64,000 nt of DNA from Platanthera guangdongensis (GCA_039583875.1 CM077158.1:240607447-240671446); one strand, 5' to 3'. Counted from the first letter of the stretch, positions 11,990 through 24,630 are shown. Program-made: numbers and translations. Notes: a model not told the origin generated them from the sequence alone.

Positions 11990-12480
11990 CATCGAGAGGA
12001 CTTGATGAATTTTTCAAGTGAACTTGAGAAGACTCGATGAATTCATCGAGTGAACTCGAGTGTACTTGTGAAATCTATCGAAATGATTCATCGAAAGGAA
12101 TCGAGAATTCATCAGGAGGACTCAACGAATTCGTCAAGAGGACTCAACTAATTCGTTAAGTGAACTCGAGTGGATTTGTGAAATCTGTTGAAATGATTAG
12201 TCGAAAGAACTCAAGAATTTATTGAGAGGACTCGACAAATTTGTTGAGTGAATTCGAGTGGACCTAAGAAACTGTAAAAATGATTCGTCAAAAGGACTCG
12301 AGAATTCGTCAAGAGGACTAGACGAATTAGTCCTGTGAACCCGAGTGGACTTGTGAAATTCATCGTGAGATTCGTCGAGTGGACTCGTGTATTTGTCAAG
12401 ATGACTCGTGTAACGGACTTGATGCACTCGATGATTCATCGAGTGATTTCGACGATTCGTCGAGTATGCTCGAAGAATGG
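11990..12480 (+). repeat. GAATTCRTCGA/GACTCGA palindromic modules in solo LTR U3
   Basis: Words such as GATTCATCGAG, GGACTCGACGAATTCGTC and GTGAACTCGAGTGGACTTGTGAAAT recur every 60-70 bp. The position in the LTR matches the module array at 3430-3900, but the unit wording differs. Confidence 0.7.
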
Positions 12481-12670
12481 ACTTAGAGTTTATGTATGTG
12501 TTGTCTGGTTACGACCTGGAAGTATTTGCGGTACATCCAGACTTGTGCAGAACGACGATTTAATGTCTTGTCTTTTCAGAAAACTTATTCTATGATATAT
12601 TAAGTGTGGTCCAATGAGAGAGTGACACGTGGCAAGATGATCTTCAACCCTAAATCACCAGTCACTCCTT

Positions 12671-12676
12671 TATAAA
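12671..12676 (+). promoter_or_regulatory. Probable TATA box of the solo LTR
   Basis: TATAAA follows a TGGTCCAAT...GACACGTGGCAAG passage that matches the text before the TATA box in the LTR at 3292-6888. Confidence 0.5.
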
Positions 12677-14289
12677 CTTGAACCGTAAAATCTTTTGGGA
12701 TCGGCTGACTTTTTCTTTCTTCCTGAAGAACGATGGACCGAACACCAGAAGACTGAACACGCCATGCCGCCAAGGAGAAGGACACGATCCATGGCCGTAA
12801 ACCAGGTGAGCTTCATACCCTCTCCCTTGGTGCTAAATCTTTAGATCCAAAGTGTAGGAGAGACATCGGCTCAAGAGAGCTTGATTTGGGAGTTTAATGG
12901 AGATTTTCTAGGAAGGAACCACGCTAGAATTTTTGTTCTAGGGCGCCGATCGCGGCATGAATATCTTCAATCATCTCCTCTCTTCATTACGAAGACGGCG
13001 GACTTGATCTCGTGAAGAACCGTGGTCTAATGAGGTAGAAAGGGAAGAGAGAAGTTGGATGTGTTTTGTGTGATGGCTGGAGGAAGGAGATGAACTGATA
13101 TCATTCGTACATCTTTACGATGCGTGCAAAAGTGATGTACAAAAATCTATTTTTCTGTGTGCAGTGGGCTTTAAGGCCAATTATAGGTATGATCCAGTCT
13201 GATTCAGGTCTCGAACTCAACACAAAAGTTGCAGTCCTTGGAAAGTCATTTCCAACGGATGGTTACATGTTTTCTAAGGAGTTCTGTAGCTCCCTAAATG
13301 TGCGTTTGAAATTACTGTATTGAAATAATATTGTGCCAATTTTATAATTCTTACATAATAATACCTATATGATGCACATGAAATTTGGGTGACATGCTCT
13401 TGATGATGTTTTGCTATCCCCGTTGAGTTTCATAAGATTTGGATAAAATGTGTTGAGGTATTGCTAATCACTTCTATTAATTATCATGCATAAATAAGTG
13501 TATTGGAACCTTATTAAGGCCAAGGATTTGTGCACATGATCGAAAGGCTGGGTTTTAGCTATGATGGAATACATGGTGATTGAAATATTGAATGTGGAAT
13601 TAATTAATATTCTGGGATTTTACTGATGATCAATGATGTTTCACTAAACTGAATCTAACGTTGATAATGGCAGATACAAAGGTTGAGGCATCCTATGTTG
13701 AGGTAAAAAGTGACTAGGAGTGGTGTCCTTGTGTGCTTAAGGGCACTGGTAAGATGTATTGTGAAGGGACTCGGTTGGAGCCCTTGGATGCTTGGGAGCA
13801 TGGGAATGTGAGGGATTTGTATGTGTGTATGTGTTTGGCCACACGGTGTTTGACTTGGGTTGAGAATTAATGTGGCAGGTCAACGGGCTTGTCAGTCGTC
13901 ACACCAACGGAAGCCGATAGTTGAACCTAGGACAGTTGGGCTGGGATCTTTAGTGCTTACTTTCCAACGACCCCTTCCATGCATGTTGAGCCGGTTGGGC
14001 TGGGCTCTTTATTGTCTACTTCTCGAAGGCCCCTTCGTGCTGTTGGGCCAGTTGGGTTGGGCTCTTGGTGCACATCTACCCAAGACCCCTTCTGTGTCGT
14101 GTACGCGGGTGTTCCACTGGTTGGAGGATGATAGTGTTGATGCGTACGGAGGCCTAGGCCTGGTAGTGTGGATACCTGCCCAGTAGTGGAGATTCACGCT
14201 CCACTATCCCCGTTGGGCCAAGACGGGTGATGTCGGAGAGGAACGCTACCTCTCAAAATGTGGGAACTAAGTTCTATGTCGATATAGCA

Positions 14290-14296
14290 GGTGTGT

Positions 14297-14334
<38 letters not shown>
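14290..14334 (+). repeat. (GT)n microsatellite
   Basis: An almost uninterrupted run of GT dinucleotides, broken once by TATG, lies inside the solo LTR. The sister LTR at 3292-6888 has only a short GTGCATGTGCATG at the matching place, so the expansion is specific to this copy. Confidence 0.9.
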
Positions 14335-15155
14335 ATGGGTGAGTCATCATACTGCATTCTTTTCATATCATTACATTGCACCGCATAAGATCCATGTCAT
14401 ATAAATTTATATTGGCACTTTTATATGATGAGTTACTTTGATGTACCTGATCCTTAACTTATAATTAAATCTGTGTGGGCATTTTTATAAGTTAAGTTAA
14501 ATTCTGTACTTATGATTGATATGCTAATAGTATAGATGTGCCTCTTCATATGCTGATGTTTACTATTATTACTTGTTTATTATGGATGTGCTGATATATA
14601 CATGAACTACTAGATTTATAACACTCTTCTATCATATGTTTGATTTTATACTACTGCTATATTGTGATCCTCCTTCTTTTCCACTGTCTGGTGCCTAAGA
14701 GTCGCTGGGGTGAGCGGATGTGATATCCACTTAGACTTTATGACTAACGGTTGCTACGTCAACCATTTTAGGAGGATACCCCGTAGTTGAAGTAGCAGTA
14801 TCGCCTCATGCAGGAGGACAATCAGGCCAGGGAGACAGGGTCTGATACGACGATACTCTCTCTTCCTTCTATGATTGATGTGAGTTGTGAGCATTATGAT
14901 GTAGCCTTCGGGCAGTTTTGTGTACTCTGATATTAAAGGAAGTGATGTAGCTTCTTATTATTGATGTACTATTTTGGACATTTACAAACTGTGGATTATG
15001 ACTTATGTGTTCTTATTTTGGTTGGGTTGGCATTTGTGATATCAGATTAACCAGCAAAATATGCGACTTATGGTATAGATTAGCAATAAGGCAGCCGTTC
15101 TGGGCATAAAACTCTCCTCAGACGTGTCTTGTGTTCCGGGAGTGGGGGTTTTACA

Positions 15156-15330
15156 CGTGGGACAACTTGAAAGGTGTCTCCCCTTTAGCTGAGTTGGGAG
15201 TGGTTCTAAAAGCTTATAGGACCGAAGGAAGCTGCTCTGCTCAGTTTCCCTTCAGGTTGGTGACCTTCTTCAGGAGGTTGATGATCAGTTTGTTGGCGAT
15301 TTATACCTATTCGTTCCTTCGAGGATGGTG
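15156..15330 (-). pseudogene. Tat-type gypsy integrase relic, upstream part
   Basis: The minus strand encodes ANKLIINLLKKVTNLKG, then LPSVL, a stop in place of the usual Trp, and AFRTTPNSAKGETPFKLS. This is the segment directly N-terminal to the piece at 11395-11831. Stops are present. Its 5' end is lost near 15330, where the plus-strand copia relic begins. Confidence 0.75.
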
Positions 15331-18300
15331 GATAAAGGCAAATCAAAGATCCGTCTCTAGCTGCTTGCATAAGTATTCTAGCTCCAAGCTAGCAAATTAC
15401 GGGTCGTTATTGATGGAGAGGTTTTTACCTCATCATATCAGGAAGGAGGTAAAGCTCCTAAGCATGATGAAGGTCATAAGGGTCTTAAATGCTTCAGGTG
15501 CCACAAGCTTGGTCACATGAAGAAATTCTGCAAAGTAAACCTTCAGACAAGATATGTTGTAGAGAGGAGGAGGATACAAGGGTGAAGATGAGTGGGGGTA
15601 ATTGCTTCATACCAGACATGATGACAGCGTATGTTAATGTCTTGGCCTCTATCAACTTCTAGGAGGATTGGATCATTGACTCTGGGTGTGGTCATCACCT
15701 CACTGAAGATAAGTCAAAGTTCTCTTCTCTACATGTGTACATGGGTAATGATGATATCATTATAGCTGATGATTCGATTCATATTATAGAGAAGTAGGGA
15801 ACAGTCTCTTTGGGCAGGGATAGGAGACCACTCATTTTGAAGAGTGTGGATCACGTGCCAGAGATGAAGAAAAACTTATTCTCGATGACCAATGTTATGA
15901 ATGTTGGCTACCATGTTCTGTTTGGTCCAATATAAGTGAAGTTTCTTTGGATCTTGTCATCAGTGAAAGCTAATATTACTCACATGTGGAGGCGTGTGAA
16001 GGACTTGTTTTTTTTGTCGATAACTTTTTATGTTGAGAATATGAGGGTAAATGATAGCGCTGATATCTTGTATGAGTTACTGGGGCATATTGGGATGGAT
16101 AAGTTGAACACTATAGTGGCAAGGAGCCTAGTAAAATTCTTACCTAGCCTTTCATCTCTTGGCGATATTCATGTGTGTGAGTGATGTCAGTTTTGGAAGG
16201 CACATCGTCTATCTTTTAGCAAGTCCTTGTCCAAGTGCAAGGCACCGTTGGAGTGCATCCACTGTGATTCGATGGGACCATGTGTCACCGTTACCTATTT
16301 AGGTAACAGATACGTGTCTGTGTTAGTTGATGACTTCACTAGATACACTTGGGTGTACTTTGAGAAGGATAAGTCAGAAGTATTCGGGAAGTTCATGGAG
16401 TTCAAGGATCTCGTTGAAGTCGTACTAAACCTATAGGTAATGAAGCTGAGGATGGTTAATGAAGGAGAGTTTATTTCTCATGAGGTATCTAACTTCTGCA
16501 TGAAGCATGAGATCAAGAGGGAGCTGACTTGTGATCATACTCCACAATAGAAAAGAGTGGCGGAAAGGAAGATTCGTCACTTGGCGGAGACTTACAAGAG
16601 CTGGCTTCATGCCAAAGGCATACCTATGGCCTTATAGGTAGAGGGTATGGCCTGTATGGTATATATCATCAATAGGATACCCTTGAGCCATGTCAACATG
16701 AATTCTCATCATGAACTGATATTCAAGGAGAAGCCAAGTGTGCAACATCTTTGGGTGTTCGACTCTATATATTGTATGCACATGTCGGATGCTCTCAGGA
16801 CCAAGCTAGATGTTAAGGCACAAAAATATATCTTTATTAGGTATGATGAGCGGAAGATGGGATGAAAGTGCATAGACCTTGAGATAAAGAAGTTCATTAT
16901 CTTTTGGGATGTGGTATTTGATGAGTTGGCATCATACCAGGTAAGCTCTACTATAGAGCTGTAGGAGAGCAAATAAGATGGGAAAAGAAAGGAAGCTAAT
17001 GGTAAACTTCTAGTAGAGTTATTTGTGTCTCTAGGAGCTCCTATTTTATCAGGTTCAGGGTCATGTGCTTCGGGTTCTAGAAGCAGGGGGATCGATGTTC
17101 CTGGTACTTCTGATAGAGGAGTTGATACAGAAAATGTTGTTGAAGTGGTGGAGAATGGTCCGTCCTTACAAAGGTCGAAAAGGACCATCATACCACCAAC
17201 TCGGTACAGAGAGGACAACTTGGTGAGCTTAGTCTCATGTTTCTTTACAGGGCCTCTGGACGATCGGGAGCCATCATGTTTTGAAAATGAAATTAGAGTA
17301 AAGGAGTGGGAAAATGTCATGGATGAGGAGATGGCTGCCCTCAGGAAGAATGAGACTTAGGATCTTGTGTCCATGGTAGATGGCATTACTATTGTTACTT
17401 GCAAGTTGGTTTATAAGCTAAATAAGAAAGCAAATGGCAGTATTAAGCGGCACAAGGCTCACCTTGTAGCTCGTGGGTTCTCACAATAGTATGGAGAAGA
17501 CGATAAGGAGACATTCGGTTATATGACCAAGATAACAGCAATACAGATGGTGATTGCTTTAGCAACTTGCAGGGCATGGAACATTTGACAACTTAACGTG
17601 AAGAATATGTTTCTTTACGGGGAGATTGACAAAGATATATTTATGGCGTAACCACCATGGTATGTATTTGAGACTCATCCGGGACATGTCTGTATGCTGA
17701 AGAAGGCCCTATATGACTTGAAGCAGGCGTCTCAAGCTTGGTATGGGAAGATAAAAGAATACTTATAGTTCTACGGGTACTTTGCTTCTGACTCAAACTC
17801 AAGTCTATTCATCAAGAAGAGGGGATCTTCGAGTCTTAGTCTTGTTGTACATTGACGACATGATTGTGATGGGGAATTCTAACGAAGAGGTGGTGTGACT
17901 CAGGAAGGAACTATCTATTCATTTTTAAATGAAGGATCTTGGTGAACTGCATCATTTCCTTGGTTTAGAAGTGGAGAGGAAAAGGAGTGATGTACTTGTC
18001 TCCCAAAAAGGATATGCAAAGCGGATCGTGAAGCGATTCGGCATGAGGGATAGAAAGAGTAGCTTTACTCCACTTGAAGTTTGGTTAAAGCTTCGGCGAG
18101 ATGAAGCAAGGGTTCTTCCTGACCCCTTAGTCTTCTGGGCTCTGATCGGGAGTCTGATATACTTGACGATTACAATGTTGGATATTTCATATGTTGCTGG
18201 CCGAGTAAGTCGGTATATGTAGGAGCCCAGAGAGTCTCATCTAGTGTTGTCAAAAGGAATTCTAAAGTATGTGAAGTCTACCTCAGACATAGGGTTGTTC

Positions 18301-18805
18301 TATGGGAAAGACAAGAGTTTTGTTTTGCATGGGTTCACGGATGCTAATTATGATGGAGATGCAGATGATTGGAAGTCAACACTGGGTATGTCTTCATGTG
18401 CGGAGCAGCGACTATTTCGTGATGTAGTAAGAAGTAGGATTTTGTGTCTATCTCCACCACTGAGGTAGAATATAAGGCGTCATCCTTGGCGGCCCAGGAG
18501 GGCATTTGGCTGCGGAGATTGGTGGAGGAATCCATGAGAAGGTATGAGGTCCTAATCTGTTTTGCGGTGATAATGAGAGTGCTCTGAACCTGGTTACAAA
18601 TCCAGTATGTCATGCGCGGACGAAGCAAGTCGAGATCGAGCATCACTTTGTTCGGGAGAATGTGTTGCAAGGATCTTTGATGGTTGACTATGTGCAGAGA
18701 AAGGATAATGTCAAAGACATCTTCACGAAGCCACTATCGAAGGTGTCATTTGAGCGGCTGCAGGGATTGCTTGGTCTTGTTTCCGACTCTCACTTTATGG
18801 GGTAG
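15330..18805 (+). pseudogene. Degraded Ty1/copia gag-pol (family 1)
   Basis: Many stops, but every domain after mid-gag can be followed: zinc knuckle CFRCHKLGHMKKFCK (about 15490-15535), protease WIIDSGCGHHLTEDKSKF (about 15670), integrase (HIGMDKLNTIVARSL; HCDSMGP; a damaged core from 16440), RT with YIDD at 17848-17859 (LLYIDDMIVMG), [16 protein letters not shown] at 17940, and RNase H to about 18790. The sequence is clearly the same family as the copies at 20009-27530, 28539-32873 and 47285-49475. No 5' LTR or early gag is present. It appears to replace the 5' side of the Tat integrase, so it was inserted there and then truncated. Confidence 0.88.
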
Positions 18806-19556
18806 TGTTGAAAATTTTGAAGTGGAGTCTAGTCACGCGGCTAGGATTTCTAGTCGTCAGGCTATCGCCGACAATATCTTTATTGTCGAGCGATAATGAG
18901 TTTTGTTTCATACGCTCCACCGCCTATAATTAGGGGTCCGGACCTCCCTCATTTGCATCCTAGACCAGTGAGAACAATAGCTCGGAGTCAGGTTGCAGTT
19001 ATTTTTTTAGCCGCTCGACAAGGAGTAGAGAGGTCTCTTGGTCAATTTTTGCTGATTATGCGACTAGCACTGGGCGACTAGCACTGGCGGTTTGATTAGT
19101 GGTAGCCTCTGTGTGGAAGTAGCAGGCAGCAGCAAGCAGTTTGCAGCTATCGCCTGGCGATATCACTATCACCAGCGATATCGCGGTTTGCGATCAAATC
19201 AGTTCTCTTCTTGGAAGCACTCAAGCAGGCGCTCTGTAGGCCAGTTCGCACGGCTTGATCAATAGTCTGTACGATTTGAGTGGTTTGTTTTCCAACATAA
19301 GTCAATAAACCTTGCTCGCACGACCTCGCGATTCGGTGACTTGAAGTGTGAATAGTCGGCTTGTATGGTTTGAGTGGTTTTTTTAGTTGTATGTTTTGAT
19401 CTCCATCCAATTCAACATGAAATCATGTCTCGTGCTTGTATACCTTGTAAATTGAACAGTAAAGTTAATACAAGTGTTGTTCTTACATCTTCTTTTTCTA
19501 GTGATTTACTTTTCTTTGATGGTTAAGAGTGGTCCTGCGACCTCATAAATTTTTAC
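18806..19556 (+). repeat. 3' LTR of the copia relic (about 750 bp)
   Basis: It begins TGTTGAAAATTTTGAAG right after the pol end and a short G-rich purine stretch. The last 120 bp (ATCATGTCTCG, CCTTGTAA, GGTCCTGCGACC, AAATTTTTACC) align in order with the ends of the family-1 LTRs at 31330-32873 and 47285-47365. It is about half the length of the long family-1 LTRs. The right edge is approximate. Confidence 0.65.
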
Positions 19557-20003
19557 CTATCTTTAGCATTTGAAATGGAATGGAATGAAATGAAATGAAC
19601 CGTTCTCCTCTATTTTTTGTGTTTTCCTTTTATCAAATAGTGTTTCATCCCCCTCAAAATACCAATTGTGGCATTAGAGCATTTGTGATCTATTTAAGGC
19701 CTCCTCCAATTCCTCTCCAAGCCAAACTTTCAATTATTCTAACAAACTTATACATGAGTTCACATGAGAAGCATATGATTGCTAGTATATCCAAATGAAC
19801 ACTTTCATTATCTCCCGGTGACTTTGGGGCTTGAGTGGCAATGGTTATGAACTATCAAGTTTAGTCTAACAAGTATTGGAGTAAAGAAGCCTGACAACTA
19901 TATTCTGAATATCAAATGAAATATATTTGAGCTATGCTTTTCATACAACAAGGCGTGAGTAAGATAATTTTTTCAAGAATAATGGAGAATCCGCCAAGGG
20001 GGA
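19557..20003. other. AT-rich stretch, nothing recognised
   Basis: No open frame, RNA gene or terminal repeat can be supported. This is the target flank for the copia element that begins at 20009. Confidence 0.5.
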
Positions 20004-20008
20004 GGGCC

Positions 20009-21666
20009 TGTTAAATTTTCTCAACGTAGTCAGCAAGGTAGCCCAAACGCCAAATTAATATCTTCGGAACTACCCAGTTCTCACGTTGAACCAGCGGAAA
20101 ATCAATGAACAAAGGTTAATCTCAACCAACAATGGAAGCACAAGCAGATCTTTTATTCATTCACTTCTTTACAACACGAGGCATACATAGCGAGACATGA
20201 TTTCGCTAGTATAACAGCTGTAAACAGAAAGCACCAAAACTCAAGCCGGGCGGACAGCACCGGAGTCCGCCGAGACCGCCGAGGTCGCCGAGGTCGCCGA
20301 GTCCGCTGAGATCGCCCGAACTTAGCTGCAATCCGCCGAATAGCCACGGAGTCCGCCGAAGCCGCGAGCCCGCGCGGACACACCGTTATTCGTCTCCTGC
20401 TGAGGCTGAACTGAGGAACACCCCCTACCCGTCTGAAGCCGACGGACAGGTTATTGAAGTTGGCAAAGATGAAACAGAGCTGACAAGCCGCAGAGCGACC
20501 TCCTGCTGAATCCGCAGAGACCGCACACTTCCAAGTACTTGACCGAAGTCACAGCCAAACTCCTGGCTCCTTGAAGCTACCCGCGCGACCTGCACACAGC
20601 AAACGTCAGCACTGAAACAATCCGCGCGGACAGACAAACTGAGACCGCAGCTCCTTGCCCAACCCAACTTACTGTTCACTCAAGTTACTGTAGACCTGCC
20701 AGGGGGTCCTATTTATAGGTGAGGTGAGGAGTGTGGTCACCTCCCTAGAGATAGAGACACCGCCCCAGCCCGCGCGATAGCAAAACACCGTCCGCAGAGT
20801 CCTCAAGGACTTAGCCGGATATCAAGGAAAACCGTCAGGAGCAAGGCAACATTGGCGAACCCTCTCCAGTCTGCCCAAGCTATGCGGACAAGGCATCAGC
20901 CCGCAAAGCTCCAAACCACTGCAGGACAGCAATCTCCCTTCAATGGCAGTCCGCCCAAACCCGAGGCAGTCTGCAAGACTCACACCTCAATCCGCCACAA
21001 GTCCACGACCAAAGGCAGATAGCAACAGTCCGCCTGGTCACAGCGAACTTGGCGGATACCGCGGACACCATGGTCTTGGCACAAGTGTGACCAAGTCCAA
21101 AACCATCAAAGGCCAATGCGAGCATGGCGGACACAAACACACGTCCGCCAAACACCCTAGCACAGACCGCCAGTAGTCCGCAGCTCCTCGCACTCCTGTC
21201 CAACGCAGCAACCATCCCCGGACTCCAAAACCAGTCCGCCAACGACCTCCACAGCAAAGCACCTGCTGTACCACCAGAGCTCGACAAGGCCTCAGCCAAG
21301 CTCTAAGCTCAGTCCGCAACACCCACACCGCGGACACATCAGTTCGCAAGCTTCCCGCGGACACGAGCCAAACCGCCTAACAGCACAAGCTTGTACCATG
21401 GCCACTGAGCAATGCACCAGTCCGCAAGCCTCCATCCGCTCAGGCCGCTCCTTGGTAAAACCACAGCCAACGCCTTATCCGCAGATACCAGGCCGCATAG
21501 TCCGCGGACTCCATGCAAACAACCCGCTCAGAAGACAGCCGGCTTCCACTAGACTTTCCACCAGGCCGCACATCACAGTCCGCCCAGTCCGCCTAGTCCG
21601 CCAAAGCTGTCCGCCCAGGCCGCCCGGCCTGTCCCGTCAACCACTTCAACTTCACAGATTTCAACA
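20009..21666 (-). repeat. 3' LTR of the family-1 copia element
   Basis: On the element strand it starts TGTTGAAATCTGTGAAG and ends GAAAATTTAACA. It is packed with TCCGC and GCGGA words (about 30 by eye) and carries a TATA-like box around 20711. The RNase H frame of pol runs across the polypurine tract and about 90 bp into this LTR before a stop at 21573. Confidence 0.93.
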
Positions 21667-22229
21667 CTCCCCTTGAAGTGGGAAGTGGTGACCAAGCCCA
21701 GCAAGCTGCGCAAGCGTTCAAAGGGCCCCTTCGACAGTGGCTTCGTGAAGATGTCAGCAAGATTATCTTCACTCCGAACATGCCTGACCAGCAGAGATCC
21801 TTCCAACACCTTCTCCCTGATGAAATGGTGATCAATCTCTATATGCTTGGTCCTGGCGTGACACACTGGATTGTTAACCAGTTTGAGAGCACTCTCATTG
21901 TCACCCCGGAGTAAAGTAGGCCCTTGCACTTCTTCATGCACATCCTCTATAAGCCTCCTCAACCAAACGGCTTCCCGAGCAGCCAAGGCCGAAGCCTTAT
22001 ACTCCGCCTGCGTGGTTGAAACCGACACCGAGTCCTGCTTCTTGCTACACCACGAGATGCTAGCTGAACCGCAAGTGAACACATAACCTGAAGTGGACCT
22101 CTGATCATCCGAATCCCCGCCATAGTCAGCATCCGTGTACCCGAGCAACGCAAACTCCGAGTCCCTTCCATATTGGAGTCCCATGTCAGAAGTCATCTTG
22201 ACATACTTCAGAATTCCCTTTGCTGCCAC
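21573..22229 (-). pseudogene. Copia RNase H domain (family 1)
   Basis: An uninterrupted 218-codon frame holds the whole RNase H of this element: GYTDADYGGDSDDQRSTSG, SVSTTQAEYKASALA, RGDNESALKLVNNP, HIEIDHHFIREKV and ADIFTKPLSKGPFE. The conserved acidic positions are present. The frame continues past the polypurine tract into the LTR, so a product would carry an LTR-encoded tail of about 30 residues. It is classed as a pseudogene because the upstream pol frame is broken. Confidence 0.9.
21667..21678 (-). promoter_or_regulatory. Polypurine tract
   Basis: On the element strand CTTCAAGGGGAG directly abuts the 3' LTR start. This is the expected site for second-strand DNA priming. Confidence 0.75.
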
Positions 22230-23526
22230 TAGATGAGATTACCTTGGTTCAGCCATATACCGACTTACTCGGCCAACAGCATAAGCAATGTCTGGCCTTG
22301 TAATCGTCAGGTAAATCAAGCTCCCAACAAGAGCCCTGAACACCAAGGGATCAATGAAGAACCCTTCCCTCATCTCGTCGAAGATTTTGCCCAGGTTCTA
22401 GTTGAGTAGAGCACTTCTTCCCTTCGCCCATGTCGAACCGCTTCACAATGCGATCAGCATACCCTTTCTGGCAAATGAGAACCCGCACTCCTTCCTCTCC
22501 ACTTCCAGACCGAGAAAGTGATGCAACTCTCCCAATTCTTTCATTTCGAAGCGTATAGCAAGCTCAGCTCTGAGCCTTGCTACTTCCCCCTCTGAATTCC
22601 CTGTGATGATCATGTCATCCACATACAATAGGACCAAGACTCGTAGCTCTCCCTTCTTCTTGACGAACAAGCTTGAATCAGAGTTAGAAGCAAGGTATCC
22701 ACAGAATTGCAAGTACTCTGCAATCTTCCCATACCAAGCTCCAGGAGCTTGCTTCAACCCGTAGAGAGCCTTCCTGAGTTTGCAGACATAGTACGGATGC
22801 TTTTCAGAGACAAAACCAAGCTGCTGATCCATGAAGATGTCCTTGTCAATCTCTCCGTAAAGAAAGGCATTCTTCACATCGAGTTGTCATAACCTCCATC
22901 CCTTGCTAGCAGTCAAGGCAATCACCACTTTTACTGAAGTCATCTTCGCAACTGGACTGAATGTCTCCTCATAGTCTTCTTCATACTGTTTGTGAGAATC
23001 CTCTAGCAACCAGGCGAGCCTTGAACCTATCAATGCTCCCATCATCCTTCTTCTTCAACTTATATACCCACTTGCAAGTAACCGGAGTAATGCCATCAAC
23101 CTTGGGCACAAGGTCCCAAGTTTCATTCTTTTTCAGAGCATCGATCTCTTCCTTCATGGCACCTTCCCACTCCTTCACTCCAGTGGCCTCGTTGAAGTTT
23201 GCAGGCTCTCGCTCATCCAGAGGACCTGCAAAGAAGCAGGAGACAAAGCTCACTGCATTCCCATCACAGTACCGAGCTGGTGGCTTAACCACCCTCTTCG
23301 ATCTCCGAAGGGTCGGCTCTTTGCTCACTGTATCTGTTGCTTCTTCGGGCTCCACTCCTACCTGGGGCAAGCATTGAGCAGTGCTCCCCCTGCTTCCTGA
23401 GCCAGAAGGCTCAGCCTCGGAGTTAGAAGCAACAGGAGCAGCTGGTGAAACAGCAAGCTCCTCTTCCAAGCCTTCAGCAGCCACTGCCGGTGCTTCATCA
23501 ACCTTGCTATTTCCGGTTAGCTCCAC
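22230..23526 (-). pseudogene. Copia reverse transcriptase domain (family 1)
   Basis: The Pro/Ser-rich linker (23526-23250) leads into the [54 protein letters not shown] and [15 protein letters not shown], then the catalytic YVDD at 22614-22625 ([11 protein letters not shown]). Breaks visible are a 1-nt insertion near 22987 just after GFSQ, an in-frame TGA near 22890 before QLDVKNAF, a shift near 22480 after LEVERKECG, and a stop near 22230. The catalytic centre is intact; the frame is not. Confidence 0.92.
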
Positions 23527-23550
23527 CGATCCACCTCCATATGACGTCAG

Positions 23551-24630
23551 CTAATCAAAGACAACGTTTCTTGATACCACGAACTTCTTCGTCACAGGGT
23601 CCATGCATTTCCATCCCTTCTTCCGCTCATCGTAGCCAACAAAGACAAGTTTCCTTGTCTTTGCATCCAGCTTTGTCCGTGAAGCATCCGGGACATGCAC
23701 GTAGCAAGTTGAACCGAACACCCTAAGGTGTCCCACACTCGGCTTCTCCTTCAGCAACAGCTCAATAGGAGTCTTCATGTTGATAGGGCTGAGTGGCATC
23801 CGGTTGATAACATACGCAGCACAAGACATCCCCTCCGCCCAAAAAGACCTTGGGATATCTTTCGCATGAAGCCAGCATTTGCATGTCTCCGTCAGATGAC
23901 GGATCTTCCTCTCCGCTATCTCATTTTGTTGTGGAGTGTGAGCACAAGTAAGCTCTTGTTGGATCTCGTGCTTCCTGTAGAAGTTAGAAAACTCGGAGGA
24001 GACAAACTCACCCCCATTATCAGTTCTAAGCTTCTTAATCCGCAAGCCAAGTCGGCCTTCTACCAACTCCTTAAACTCCACAAACAAACGGAAGGCTTCC
24101 GACTTCTCCTTTAAGAAGTACACCCAAGTATACCTTGAGTAGTCATCAACCAAGACAAGCATGTATCTGCTTCCACCAAGGCTGGCAGTAACTGTCAGTC
24201 CCATCAGGTCCCTATGAATGCACTCCAATGGTTTCTTGCTCCTTGTTTGTGATTTATCAAACGGAAGGCGATGTGCCTTACCGTATTGACAGCCCGCACA
24301 AACATGCTCATCACCAAAGGAGGACAACTTAGGCAACCCCTTCACCAGACTTCTACTCGCCATTGCCTTCAGCTTGTCCATGCCAACATGCCCCAGCCTC
24401 TCATGCCAGATAACAGTGCTATCATTGGCCCTCATCCGATCAACATAAGAATTGGTGGCAAGAACAAACAAGTTCTTCACCTTCCTCCCTACATGAGCAA
24501 CATCAGCCTTTACCGATGATACATTGCGAAGGAACCTCACGTCTGTTGGCCCAAACAGAACGTGATACCCAGCGTCCACCGCATTGGTCACCGAGAAGAG
24601 GTTCTTCTTCATGCCCGGCACGTGATACAC
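23551..24630 (-). pseudogene. Copia integrase domain (family 1)
   Basis: A 359-codon open frame covers GAG-pre-integrase and integrase: HERLGHVGMDKL, the zinc site CAGCQYGKAHR, and the core with its three acidic positions in IHRDLMG, LRTDNGGEFVSSEF and QQNEIAERKIRHL. The C-terminal part reads HLRVFGSTCYVHVP and KLVFVGYDERKKGWKC. The frame is separated from protease by a TAG at about 24652 and from the RT linker by a TAG at 23551. With those two stops read through, it would be continuous with both neighbours. This is the best-preserved enzyme in the element. Confidence 0.92.

Larger units (their letters stand above)
11832..15155 (+). mobile_element. Solo LTR of a Tekay-type chromovirus (3324 bp)
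   Basis: It begins TGTAACGTCTTATTT and ends GGGGGTTTTACA. It is collinear with the LTR at 3292-6888 over its length, including the TATA region, the tail words and the closing GTGTTCCGGGAG. The flanks are CATGG (11827-11831) and CGTGG (15156-15160), a 5-bp target duplication with one mismatch. No internal element sequence remains, so an LTR-LTR recombination left a solo LTR. It interrupts the Tat integrase relic. Confidence 0.88.

Noticed and set aside
16709..17320. 203-codon minus-strand ORF
   Set aside because: It is the shadow of the plus-strand copia integrase-RT linker, which has clear family motifs.
20940..21364. 100-120-codon ORFs on both strands of the LTR
   Set aside because: GC-rich LTR sequence rich in TCCGC words; both copies shift differently and no protein family is recognisable.
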